From: Sabellastarte sp. h YS-2021
Taxonomy: Eukaryota > Annelida > Polychaeta > Sabellida > Sabellidae
Reading direction: 5' to 3'
Assembly: GCA_964017235.1 (NCBI GenBank)
Contig: OZ024931.1
Coordinates: forward strand, 124,135,530 to 124,199,529
DNA length: 64,000 nucleotides
Position numbers and translations under genes: made by a program. Within the stretch, counting starts at the first letter, position 1, and each line of letters starts with the position of its first letter. Of the stretch, positions 1 through 10,955 are shown in pieces. Under the pieces are notes generated by a model that did no database searches, was not told where the DNA came from, and saw only the letters and a program-made list of their open reading frames with translations.

Positions 1-1863
1 CACCTTTCGGCAAAATGATTTAAGCCCCAGTCACACCACAAATGATACATCCTGCTGTTAGAGGTTTTACTCAGTGGTGGAAATGCTCCCAAGGATGGCT
101 CATATCTCCAGGATTTGGTGTATCCAGCACAGGCAGCATAATCCATGGTTATATGCGCTGCTCGAAACACACCATTCCTTTAACTGCTGTCTGAGGTTCC
201 TATGCGAAGTTGTAACACATTGGCCAAACGTCCATTTACTTCTACTCGGCTCATGCTGCCGTATTACACAGCAAGATGACTTAGTCACAACCTTACATAC
301 ACCATGGACTACACCTTCAGATACCATAGCAAGAAATTCATCTGCACATGCTTGCATTCCTCTGCGCATGCTCACGGTGACGTGGTCAGAGGAGGATAAT
401 TTAAACATTTAAAACTTTTGAAGAATGTGCAAGGTAATTGATGTTTCACCACTACGTCATAAGGTCGCATGCAAAACCTTGGACAGTAGCTGAAGGCAAG
501 GGGCTTTTCACCCAAAGCCAAAACCGCAGGACGTACCGCTTGTACTTTGACTGGGGTTTTAGACAACAAATGATCGCCTGCCTGTTCAAACTAACCTACC
601 CCTAGCCTTGCGTAAGGCTGACAAAATCTGTGTAATTAAGGGAAAATATACAGAACAAAAATGTTTAGTTTGCAAAATGTGCTCTTACATTTACATGTAC
701 TGAATGTTACACAAGCATATGGCTTATACAGAGGTGCTCAGCGTATATCTCCCAACATGTATTGGTGCTTTATGAATACCAAATATCTGTGTACATGTAT
801 GAAAACATATTATACAAATTTGAGCCTTAAGGAAGGTTAACCCCTTTCTTTTTCCCCCGATCGGACTCAAACATGGAACTGGACTGTTTCTGGTAACTGG
901 GTCCATTTTGGACATCAGGGGATGTCTACAACAATTCGAAACTTTAAAATACTTCATTGTAACTGTAGAAAAATTTTGTCGTCTCATAAGCTTACTTGGA
1001 TCAAAAGTTTGATTTGAATAATTCCTTGAATCTACATTAGATCTTTTATTTTCAACAATAAGTATTCCACATTATATAGGAACACACTGGTATAAAATTT
1101 GATCTAATAGTATGCCCTATCTATTTTTAAAACAAAATACCATGAAGTCACTGTGAAGCTTATATTCTTACAACATTGGTATCAAGTAGGAATCTACACT
1201 CCATCCGACTTACTCAAACAAGATAGGAATTTCATGGAGTAAGGCCAATCTAAAGCAGTCAATTGTACAAAGTCAAACCATTTTTGGGAGGAATACTTTA
1301 GAATTTAAAAGGTTTCTTGATCAAATTCAAGTTTTTATGAGTTTCCATGTAAAAGATAAATCCTTCCACTACATTTGAAGGTATTGCTTAATCATTCCAA
1401 AGGAAGTCTCTCATTTAGAAAACATTAAATCAAGAATGTGATCATCATGAAGTGAGGAAGTAATGGAATGCATCTCTAAATACTCACTGTAGTAAAAGTG
1501 ATTAGGAGAACATTCATAATGTATGTTTTAAAACCTTTAGAAGAAATGCTTTTATGTGGTTTCAGTACAGAATCATTGACTACTGAATTAGTAGTAGAGT
1601 TTTACTTAACAAAATGAACAAACGTAGTACTGTGTATACGTGACTCCAATGACACGCCAGCTGACACATTGAGTCAGCTTTTCACTTCTTCTCCAGGTTT
1701 ATTAACTTGGACTACAACAACCAAATAATGTACAGTTAAATATAATCATTCAGAAGTTTTCTACAAACAGGGATTTTTTTAGTGTTTTTCTTTGTGCCAT
1801 TACTATTTGTATATTTCATTTGTATACTTTTGTGCGTAAACAAACTAATAAAACAATACTCAC
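1..1863. other. No supported gene
   Basis: Only short open frames with no recognisable domain. A Cys-rich minus-strand frame at 100-408 is the longest, but it has no convincing splice sites or family match. Confidence 0.5.
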
Positions 1864-1944
1864 CATCACCATGTGAGAGTCTAATTAAACCCATTAATCC
1901 TAATATAACAATTCCCCAGAAAGCCATTCCTATAAGTTTCAGCT
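1864..1944 (-). CDS. Candidate exon: hydrophobic signal peptide or TM helix
   Basis: The exon is bounded on the minus strand by an AG acceptor after a T-rich run and a GTGAGT donor. It is 81 bp with phase 1 at both ends, so it keeps the frame. It encodes an 18-residue hydrophobic stretch (FWGIVILGLMGLI core) followed by RLSHGDG. An internal ATG at 1,927 would make it a first coding exon with a signal peptide. If the exon is read from its 5' boundary it looks instead like a membrane-spanning exon, comparable in layout to the TM exon at 29,127-29,235. I found no partner exons on either side. It may be the start, or the membrane exon, of a second minus-strand gene running off the left edge. Confidence 0.35.
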
Positions 1945-4380
1945 CTGCAAAAATAAACCTTCAGATTTATAGCTGTATACTTTTCCTTTTGTTGTCATTG
2001 ATCAAATGATATTTATTTATATCCAACTTGCAATTGATTTACATATGTTACACCTATGTATTATTATGATATTTATTGCTAATTCCATTTAAATCAACAC
2101 CCCAGCAAGCCACCACCCCTCCTTGTGATCCTTTTAGTCCACAAATCCTGGAGTGGGCAAGGGACAAAGGGGGTCGTATACAACAGCTATTTATCTGCTG
2201 ACTAGGGCTAAAAAGAATTGGCACATTTGACTTAAGACACATTTCAGAAAAAAATACTGTAGGGTAAAACTTGCATACGTCTGCACTTATAATAATAATA
2301 ATCCAACGCACATATCTACAGTGACCCTACAGAGTCATATTGAATGATATGTTAGCTATGCCATATTTTTTGTTATTTTGTCTATTTCTTTTATTTTTAT
2401 TTCAAAGCAAACTCTCTTATATTATTGAGACATTTTTTTTCTTTCACGTGAATCATAGATTACAAAATTGTTGAAATTACTAACAACATATATACATTCA
2501 CCTTCTCAACATTACAATTTTTCTGCGACAAATCTCCAAATAAAGTAAGTAGCTCAAACATTAAACCATTTGACGTGTACAGGACCACACCATATAGTCT
2601 GGCAGAATGTAATAAAGCACAGCTAGTGAGATTATGATTCAGAAAAAGTTTTCCTGAATTGTGAAAATACAAGCAAAATAGGAAGTTACATACAAGTATA
2701 GAGACATGATAAACATATTTTTAACAAATAGGATAAAATGCAGTGCGAGAATAGCACTCGGGGAGTGTAAACTTCTGCCAGTTTGTTTTCACCCGTTTTA
2801 GCTCTGGATCAGTGTCTTGGATTTTACTAGGGCCCATATAAAAATTACATATATGACAATACACTATTTGTCTCATCCCCGCCAAAATAAATAAATAAAA
2901 TAAATAAAGACACAACAACATGATGAATTAAAAGAATAATATTTTTACTGTGACATAAATGTGAACATTTCCTGATAATTTCATCAAATTTTTCAGTTAT
3001 TTTGCAAACAAACATACAGACATACAAACACTATCAAAACATATGTGCTTTGGGGAGGTAATAAACATTTTAGTGAATGGCAATGTGAAGTTGCTTTTTG
3101 TCACTTTTGGGGCATCATCCAATTATTATGTGTTAAACTATTTCAGTTTTACAAAAATAATTTGTCTCGTGTTTATTTTGGCTTTGATAACAAGACACAC
3201 TATTGTGGTTCATTTAATCCTGTTAAACAGTGAAGGATTTATTGTATCCATTGAAATTCCCCCATTGAGGGCAAAATGCACCTGTCTGACCTACCAACAA
3301 ATTATACTTACATTTTAAATGTGCATCAAACCTTGTTTTAAAGATGCATACCACTTGATGATTTATCCAGTCTGAATAAAAATTTTACACATTAACCCAT
3401 GCATATCAGGGCGTTGCTCTAGAAAAAGATTAAACATGTCCCTTTTAAATTTTTTTAAGAGCTTCCCAAATTTAATCTCATTGGAGTCCCCCCCCATATC
3501 CAAAATTTTATGACTTCAACTTGTTACATGGTAATATGATTGTAGAATTTGATTCTATTCTGTCTGCTTTAAAGTCTGGGAGTGCAGAGTGATTCAGCAC
3601 AATAAAGTCTGGTAAAATTATTACAATGGCCTGAAATAATCCAAGTGGGATACAATCTTGCATTCAATACGAGGGTGATGAACATGTAAAGTTGTGGATA
3701 TTGTAAAATGTTTGTAGGTGGTTTAAAGTCCAAAGCTGGTAAGGTTAAAGGAGATTTATAGAGAATATCACTCTGACACAGATCGCATGCAATTCTTCAG
3801 TTGTCAGTTACATTTGTATATGCTTGTACATAACACCTCCACTGCCTCACTTGGTGAATTGACACATGCCTTAAAGTTACACTAAATAATGTAAAAAAAT
3901 AAAATATGCATCCTGTCAAAAGGGATCATTGACACCACAAATATAACTTTGATAGCTATGTTTTGATTGGTCATGTGCCAGTTTGAATTCAAGTAGAAAT
4001 TGTAGTACCACCCCTTAGAAAGCTTCAATAACTGGTGAAATGTTTTGGTGTAAATTTAATGTATAACTTGTGCTTGTATCAACGCTTTTTTCTGTAAGAG
4101 AATTACACCTACTTATAAAAAGAGCAAAGGTTGGCATTATCTGTATGACTGTTGTGTCAAATTAATATACTGTAAGTGACATCTAATAGGGGAAAAGGGG
4201 GCAATCCATCGATGGAATCTTGCTCAACAAAATAACCGAGTTTTAGTTTTTAGTGAAAGAGTGCTTATATCGAATAAGTGTTGCAACAAGTTTTTTTATC
4301 TCGGGGTGGGGGGTGGGGGTGGGGGGGGGTGACGGGTGGTATGCCTCCAGACCCCAACTTACTTTACACGCCTTCACGTG
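1945..4380. other. AT-rich noncoding stretch
   Basis: No domain-bearing frame was seen. The only notable feature is a G-rich run at 4,303-4,340 just left of transposon A. Confidence 0.55.
4303..4340 (+). repeat. G-rich tract, quadruplex-capable
   Basis: Several runs of four or more G separated by single T residues, about 40 bp outside the left end of Harbinger A. Confidence 0.6.
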
Positions 4381-4912
4381 TAATGCCCAGGTCCCACAGT
4401 GGCGATGTTTGCTGGCGAATCTACGCTATTAGCAAATTTGTCATTGTTCTCAGTAAATTCCTCCTTGTTCTCTCTTTGTCTTCAATCCTCTTCATCTTTC
4501 ACCGCCCTGCTATGACAACAAGCTGATGTTCAAAACTATTGCACCAATTCAGTCTCTTTAATGTTTCCAGTTGCAATTTGCCACAATGCGAACTAAATTA
4601 TTTGATGTTGTAGCCTATTCGTCCAGGGCTTCGCAGTTAATTTGCCTATTGTCGAAACTCCTCTTTGATGTCTTTGAAAAACAATGGGGAATTAGCTGCG
4701 AGCTTTTGACAAACTTCATGCGAAGTAGCTGCGACAATTGAAGATGATTTGCGAATGGGCTACCATCTCTCCAATAATAAGATGCGATGGATGGCAAATT
4801 ACGACGATAATTGGAGAACTGGCTGTGAGGGCGGAAAGGGAGCTGCCAATCAGTTACCATCTTCAGGGAACCTCTGCGAACGTGTGGCAAATTGCTGCAG
4901 ACTATATAAGAG

Positions 4913-4920
4913 GGGGCTAC
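4913..4920 (+). promoter_or_regulatory. TATA box of MADF gene, element A
   Basis: TATATAAG lies about 120 bp before the open MADF frame. TATA boxes occur at the matching position in the related elements. Confidence 0.6.
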
Positions 4921-5031
4921 ATGTCCCTGAGACCATTCACAAATTCAGTTTTCTTGGATACACATTGTGCGTTTCTTGGATCATTTTTGAAAAGTCGAAA
5001 AACTTTTAATTTTTAAAAAGTTGAAAAACAT

Positions 5032-8000
5032 TTGGAATATCAAAGATTGTTAAGAGACCAGGATAAGGAAAAAAGGAAAAGGTTTCCACATGCAGAGGAG
5101 TCAGAAGCACCAGAAGCTGCCACAGATTCCATCCAGCCTACGGATGAGATAGTCAGCACTCAGTCAGCATCATTCATCACACAGTCAGCACAGGCAGAGT
5201 ATTATGACTCTCAAGTAGAGGACATTGAGGGAGAACCTGCCACCCAAGAACCTACAAAGCAGTCCGACGAACCAGCCCGTAAGAAGAAACTGGTCAGACA
5301 GGATGAGCAGGAAGAGGCCATGGGTGACTGGTTAAAGGACAACACTGTATTGTATGACAAAGGCAAGAAAGAATATCGGGATGTGGACAAGAAGGACACC
5401 CTCTGGTCTGCACAAGGACGTCTGATGGGAATATCTGGTGAGTTTTGTTAGCTTTTTTTTGGTGACTTGTTGATAATATACTGATTTAATACCTGGTCTA
5501 GATTCCAACGTGTAATTGTGTTTAACTAAATTTGGCCTGGAGTAGTGGAATAGTTGGAAGTATATGTTTTTTCAGGTTATAATTTTTATGTCATCACTCT
5601 GCGGGGTTGGTGTCCGCGTGAACAACTTCTCCTCCTAAACTACAAGGCCCAGAGACATGCTGTTTTTAAAAAAAAAATACCGTAACTATCAAGGATGAAA
5701 ATTTGTTCAAGGCATGCAGATCTGTTTGTTCGTCTGTTCCCCAGAGCCATTACAAGTCACGTACCCCCACCCAAAATGTGAAAATTTCAACACTTTATCA
5801 CAATTTTCTCAATGACTATTTGGCGGATTTTTCTCATATCTTGCATATATGTACTAGGCCACTAGTAGATTACCTTGTGTGAGTATTAGACCTAGATTTG
5901 TCCTAATTTTTTTTCTATTAATTTTTAAAATAATTTTTAATGCACTAAAATTCATGAAATCATGCACTAAATCACTTATTTTCTCATTGACTATTGCAGG
6001 GATTTTGTTCTTATTTTGCATATATGTACTAGGCCACTAGTACATTGCCTTATGTGAGTATCAGGCCTGGATCTTTCTTAATTATCTTAATTATTTTTTT
6101 ATGAATTTTTAAAATAATTTTTATTACATTAAAATTCATGAAATCATGCACTAAATCACTTATAACTTGAAAAGCATTGCATTTAGAGCATTTTGTTAAA
6201 ATATGTTAATCAGCTACATTTTCCATAGCTACAACATAGTGAGTACTTGAGTGTCTCTCCCAATAGCTAAGTGAGTAATAGCTACTTTCTGACTTTTCAG
6301 TACCTCCCGTAATGAGTAAAATCACCTATAACTTAAAAACTATTGCATATACAGAATTTTGTATAAATATGTTATTCAGCTACCTTTGGGTCAGCTACAA
6401 CATAGTAAAATTTCAGACCTGTAGCTCATTGCATAGCTGAGTAATAGCTACTTTGAGGTTATCACTGTTGAGTAAATCAGTTGTAACTTGAAAACTATTG
6501 CATTTACAGTATTTTGTTTAAATATGTTGTTTACCTACTTTTGGGTCAGCTATAACATAGTAAAATTTCAGACCTGTAGCTGAGTAATAGCTACTTTGAG
6601 GTTATCACTGTTCAGTACATCAGTTATAACTTGAAAACTGTTGCATCTGGAGTATTTCTTTAAATATGTTAATCACATAATTTTTTGTCAGTTATAACAT
6701 AGTGAAATTGCAGAGCTGTAGCTCATTACATAGCTAAGCAATAGCTATTTTCAGGTTCTCACTGTTGAGTAAATCAGGTGTAACTTGAAAACTTTTCCAT
6801 TTACAGTATTTTATTTAAATATGTTGTTCACCTACTTTTGGGTCAGCTATAACATAGTGAAATTACAGACCTGTAGCTCATGGCATAGCTAAGCAATAGC
6901 TACTTTGAGGTTCTCAGTGTTGAGTTGATTAGTTGTAACTTGAAAACTATTGCAATTAGTGTATTTTGTTTAAATATATTGTTCACCTACTTTTGGATCA
7001 GCTATAAGATAGTAAAATTGCAGACCTGTAGCTCATTGCAAATTGAAGCAATAGCTACTTCAAGGTTCTCACTGTTGACTAAATTAGTTGTAACTCGAAA
7101 GCTGTAGCATTTAGAGAGTTTTGTTAAAATATGTTATTCACCTACTTATGGGTCAGCTATAACATAGTAAAATTGTAGACCTGTAGCTCATGGCATAGCT
7201 GAGCAAAAGCTATTTTTAGTTTCTCTTTGTTCAGCAAATCAGTTGTAACTTGATAACTATTGCATTTATAGTATTTTCTTTAAATGTGTTATTAACCTAC
7301 TTTTGAGTCAGCTATACCACAGTAAAATTGCAACCCTTTAACTCATTGCATAACAGTTGAATGTTAAAACACTTGTATATTTCCCTACTTGCTACTTATT
7401 GTGATCGTCTACAGTATATATACATAACCTTGTCAAGTATGTTAATGTATGTTATTACATTTTCTCTCCAATTCTTCTATTTGCAGCTGCTGACTTGAAG
7501 ATATGGTTTAAGGGCATGGGGACTCAGTATGGCAAGCTGACCGCAAAGAAGTCTGGTGATGGGACCAAGGAGCACATTGAGAGGGACAGGTGGATCATCA
7601 GCACCTGCACCTTTCTGGAGGACCTGATTTTCTGTGTGCCTGCCAGGCAGTCGTGCAGTGTAAGCATTCATTCCTAATATGTACTACTTTATTTTAACTG
7701 TGTTTGTTATAATAATTTCTAGGCATGTCAGCAGAATGTATGTAGTTGAATAGTTTGGGGTGAATATCTGAGGAAGTCGGGGTGGTCAGTAATAAATGAA
7801 AGTGAAATTCCTACTTTTTGTACACGTATAGCCACAGTTACTTAGTACCACCTTTGGCTGAATAATTAATTATCTTACACCTAATAAGATTATTTGAGAT
7901 ATGATTCTGGGCATGTCACTTAGTATTTGTTCTTTACTCTTTGGTTTTTCAGATGAAGCCACCAGCCTCTTCCGTCTCTTCTATCACTTCCGTCTCTGCC

Positions 8001-8597
8001 ACCCATCAACCAACCACTACATCAGCTGCTACTGCTGTTGCACCATCCACATCAGCTGCATCTGTCACCAACCTTACAGAGGCAGAAGTATCCACTGAGT
8101 CCGAGCTCCGTGAATGCAGCACACCTCCTCTTGCATAACAGCCTGCCTCTACTTCATCTACATCAAATGCCCGCAGAATCAGTTGCAGAAGCCACAGCTC
8201 AGAATCAGAACTACTGCAGAGACTGTGTGAATGCAGTGATACAAATGCACAGATCTTATAGAGGCTCAAATGTGTACTTAGCAACTATGAGGCCCAGGTG
8301 AATGACCATACTGCATGGGGCAGCTGGATGACCAGTGCACTTGGCAAGATCCACAAGGAAGTGTGGCCCAGGTTCCAGCAACGAAGCATGGGTATTATAA
8401 ATCTTGCTTTGTCTGAATCCAAGGATGTGGCTGACAGGGAGCAGCATAAGGCATCCCTTCAGCTAGATGAGAGGCAGACGCAGCTGGACCAGCAACAGCA
8501 TGACCTAGAGCTCAAGCAGAGGCAGATGGAGCTGATGCAACAGCAGAGAATGCAGGAATTCATAACAGTACAACAGCCAACCCAACCCTCAGGCTAA
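5032..8597 (+). pseudogene. Harbinger A MADF/Myb-like partner protein, 3 exons
   Basis: Harbinger elements carry a second protein of Myb/SANT or MADF type, thought to bind DNA and assist the transposase. Exon 1 runs from about 5,032 to 5,437 (GTGAGT donor), exon 2 is 7,487-7,659 (donor GTAAGC) and exon 3 is 7,953-8,597; phases agree at both junctions. The MADF domain spans exons 1-2 (VLYDKGKKEYR, the tryptophan of TLWS, then IWFKGMGTQYGKL). Exon 3 encodes a Ser/Thr-rich stretch and a Gln-rich coiled coil ending in PTQPSG. Two in-frame stops interrupt exon 3: TAA at 8,136-8,138 and a TAG near 8,257. No ATG opens the frame; a TAA lies just upstream, so the true start is unclear. The gene is dead but easily read. 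Confidence 0.8.
5438..7486 (+). repeat. Repeat-filled intron of the MADF gene A
   Basis: The intron contains two families of tandem repeat. At about 5,806-6,170 there are two copies of a unit of about 175 bp. At about 6,165-7,350 there are about eight copies of a unit of about 154 bp, each with a TTGAAAACTATTGCAT-like block, then TTTTGTTTAAATATGTT, then GGGTCAGCTATAACATAGT. The copies have diverged by point changes and small indels. Confidence 0.8.
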
Positions 8598-9456
8598 CAG
8601 ATATTACTTTTTCAGACAGTGGCAGCTGACCCTTCTCACACCAACACCTGGCTCCTCTGCTTCTACCAAGTATTTGCTTACCTACGTAGACGAAAAGACC
8701 ATCAATTTCACAGACTTGAACCTTTAGGACCTCAATGCTTACTTTACTGGCATAGGGTTGATGCCTGCCACACCGCTCACACCCTGTGCTCTTGTTAACC
8801 CTGAGAACCAGTCACAGACACCCCAAGACAAGGACAGTAGTACTTAGTATGTCACCTGTATGGATAAGGACAGTAGTGTACAGTATGTATGTGAACTGTA
8901 TGTGAAAGCCTGTGACCCATGGACTGTGATTGTTTTGTCATGCATATTTTACTGATCTCATTCACATATGTTTGTACTTTATCATGGTTACTTCATCATA
9001 TTCCTAAAAATGTGATATTAAATATTATTATTTATTTTATCTGTGTATTCATTATTTACCAAGTGTATGACCTTAGCTGCTTCACAAATTGTCTCTGGGT
9101 GTAAAAAGTTACATATAATACAAACTTGCCAACTTGGCTTAGGTGTTTCTTATATATAACACAACCAAAGTATATGACCTTATTAAGTTGCTTCACACCT
9201 TGGCCTTGGGTGTATGTTCCCACACACCTTATCCTTGAGTACTTGTTAACAAATACCAGGGAATATAACCTTACAGTTGCCACACACCTTGTCCTTCAGT
9301 ACTTGTTAACAAATACCAAAACATATGGCTTCAACTGTAAACAGAGACATAACCTTTTAAGATTTTGGTTTGGCCTTTGGATAAATAAAGTTTCTATGGC
9401 CAAGGATAGATCACTTTTGGAATGTCTCTGCATATGTACATATGCCAGTACCACTA
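8598..9456. other. Intergenic part of Harbinger A between convergent genes
   Basis: No coding potential. A short direct repeat of about 45 bp, around ACTTGTTAACAAATACC, occurs twice at about 9,219-9,325, 62 bp apart. Confidence 0.5.
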
Positions 9457-10489
9457 CAGACAAATGAAAAATTGGATTTTGTTTCGATTCATAGTTGTGA
9501 GCAAACATCCAAATCTATTGGCCATCATGCCAAATGCATTCTCCACAACCCTGTGTGCACGTGAAAGTCTGTAGTTGAATATTCTCTGGTCATCTGGTAG
9601 CATCAGCCACTGAAGGGTTTCATGAGCCGCATGCAAAGGCATTGTCCCCAATAAGAAAGTATGCCATTGGACGGTCATCACCAGGAAGTGGTTCAGCTGC
9701 AGGGTCCTGTAGGGTACCATCGATGATGCCTGACCTCAGTTGCGACTGGTTCAATATCTGTGCATCAGAACTTGATCCGTTGATGCCCACAACCACCCAC
9801 ATGTACCTGTAGTTGGCATCCACAAGGGCAAACAGAATGATTGACTGGAAACCCTTGTAGTTGAAATACAATGACCCGCCATTCCTTGGACATCTTATCG
9901 CCACATGCTTCCAATCTATTGCCCCAAAGGTGCGGTGAAAATTCCCCAGTGAAGAAAATTCTGCGGCCACAGCTTTCCACTCAGCACTGGCCTCAGCTAA
10001 ATATTCATCAAAACCGGCATCACAGCATTCATGAACAATCCTGGAAATGCTGTTGTGGGCCACACAGAAGCCATACATCAGGCTTCGGTGTCTCTCACCA
10101 GTTGCCAGGAAGTGGAGTGTAATGGCAAGTCTACAACCAGGACTGATGGCTTTGCGGTACCAGGTGTCAAATTTCTCTATCCTTGGACCGACTCTTATTA
10201 GAATTTAGTAAAACATAGAAGGGTCCATATGAACAAAATAATGGAAGGTTGCCTCATCTTCATTCTGCAATTCAGTCATAAGTCTGTTATAGTGCTCATA
10301 ATCGAGTCGTCTGGCCAGCCAAGGTCTGATCCAGTACCTCCGGGCCCTGGGTTGATGCCTTCTCTGCCTCTCCAAAATAATTCTGGCCGAGATTATGTCT
10401 TCCTCCTGGGCTCCTCTCTGCACCTCATGAATCTGCTGCAATAGTCTGGGCCTCTGTATATGGTTTGCTATTTTGTCTAACTATTCCAT
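9457..10489 (-). pseudogene. Harbinger A DDE transposase
   Basis: PIF/Harbinger (HARBI1-like) nuclease of the DDE family, which cuts transposon ends. The frame starts at an ATG at 10,487-10,489. It contains the N-terminal RYWIRPWLARR block, a helix-turn-helix region (NSISRIVHECC), the first aspartate in AIDWKHVAI, the second in GSSSDAQIL and the glutamate in VENAFGMMANRF, so all three catalytic residues survive. Defects are TAG at codon 3, an in-frame TAA at 10,205-10,207, a frameshift near 9,610 and a truncated C-terminus lacking the usual HN(I/M)LR block. Upstream and downstream of the TAA the frame is the same, so that site is a simple nonsense change. A TATA-like box lies at 10,540-10,549. 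Confidence 0.88.
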
Positions 10490-10539
10490 TTGTTCACTTG
10501 CAAAAAAATGAATGAATGAGATCTGGATCTGGATGCAGC

Positions 10540-10549
10540 TTTTTATATG
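10540..10549 (-). promoter_or_regulatory. TATA box of transposase A
   Basis: CATATAAAAAG on the minus strand, about 55 bp before the transposase ATG. Confidence 0.55.
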
Positions 10550-10955
10550 GAAAAGTATCCGGGCGACAATTAATTCTCAACACATTCTCTCTGGATTCTC
10601 AATCCTCACAGCACCATCTCTGGATATGTGCCACCCATCGCTCTGGATCTCTAGGAATCGCTATGTAATCACAAGTCCTTCTCTATAACGCATAGCATAA
10701 TCTAGCTGTGCCGTAGGTCTATCACCATGTTTGCAGCAGGTTCGCATAAAATCATGTATAAACCAAAATGGGCTCGAACAAATATCGTACAAACCTCTCA
10801 AAGCCTTGTGCGGGCATCATACGATGGTTGAAGACCATTGTAGATTTCTGGATTTTTAACCATGTGATCACAGTTTCGCACTTTCTTTTTTGTCTATTCT
10901 ACCTCATTCGTCATTGTATTTGCAGCACCCTCGCCACTGTGGGACCTGGACATAA

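Larger units (their letters stand above)
4384..10952. mobile_element. PIF/Harbinger transposon A, complete ends
   Basis: A 6.57-kb DNA transposon. The terminal inverted repeats are 22 bp with one mismatch (4,384-4,405 and 10,931-10,952); the shared core is CCAGGTCCCACAGTGGCGA. They are flanked by the 3-bp target duplication TAA at 4,381-4,383 and 10,953-10,955, which is typical of PIF/Harbinger. Inside are two convergent genes: a MADF-domain protein on the plus strand in three exons, and a DDE transposase on the minus strand. Both carry inactivating mutations, so the copy cannot move by itself. A 2-kb intron filled with tandem repeats makes it longer than the related copies B and D. Confidence 0.93.

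Noticed and set aside
100-408. Cys-rich 102-residue minus-strand frame
   Set aside because: No domain recognised and no credible splice sites; could be chance.
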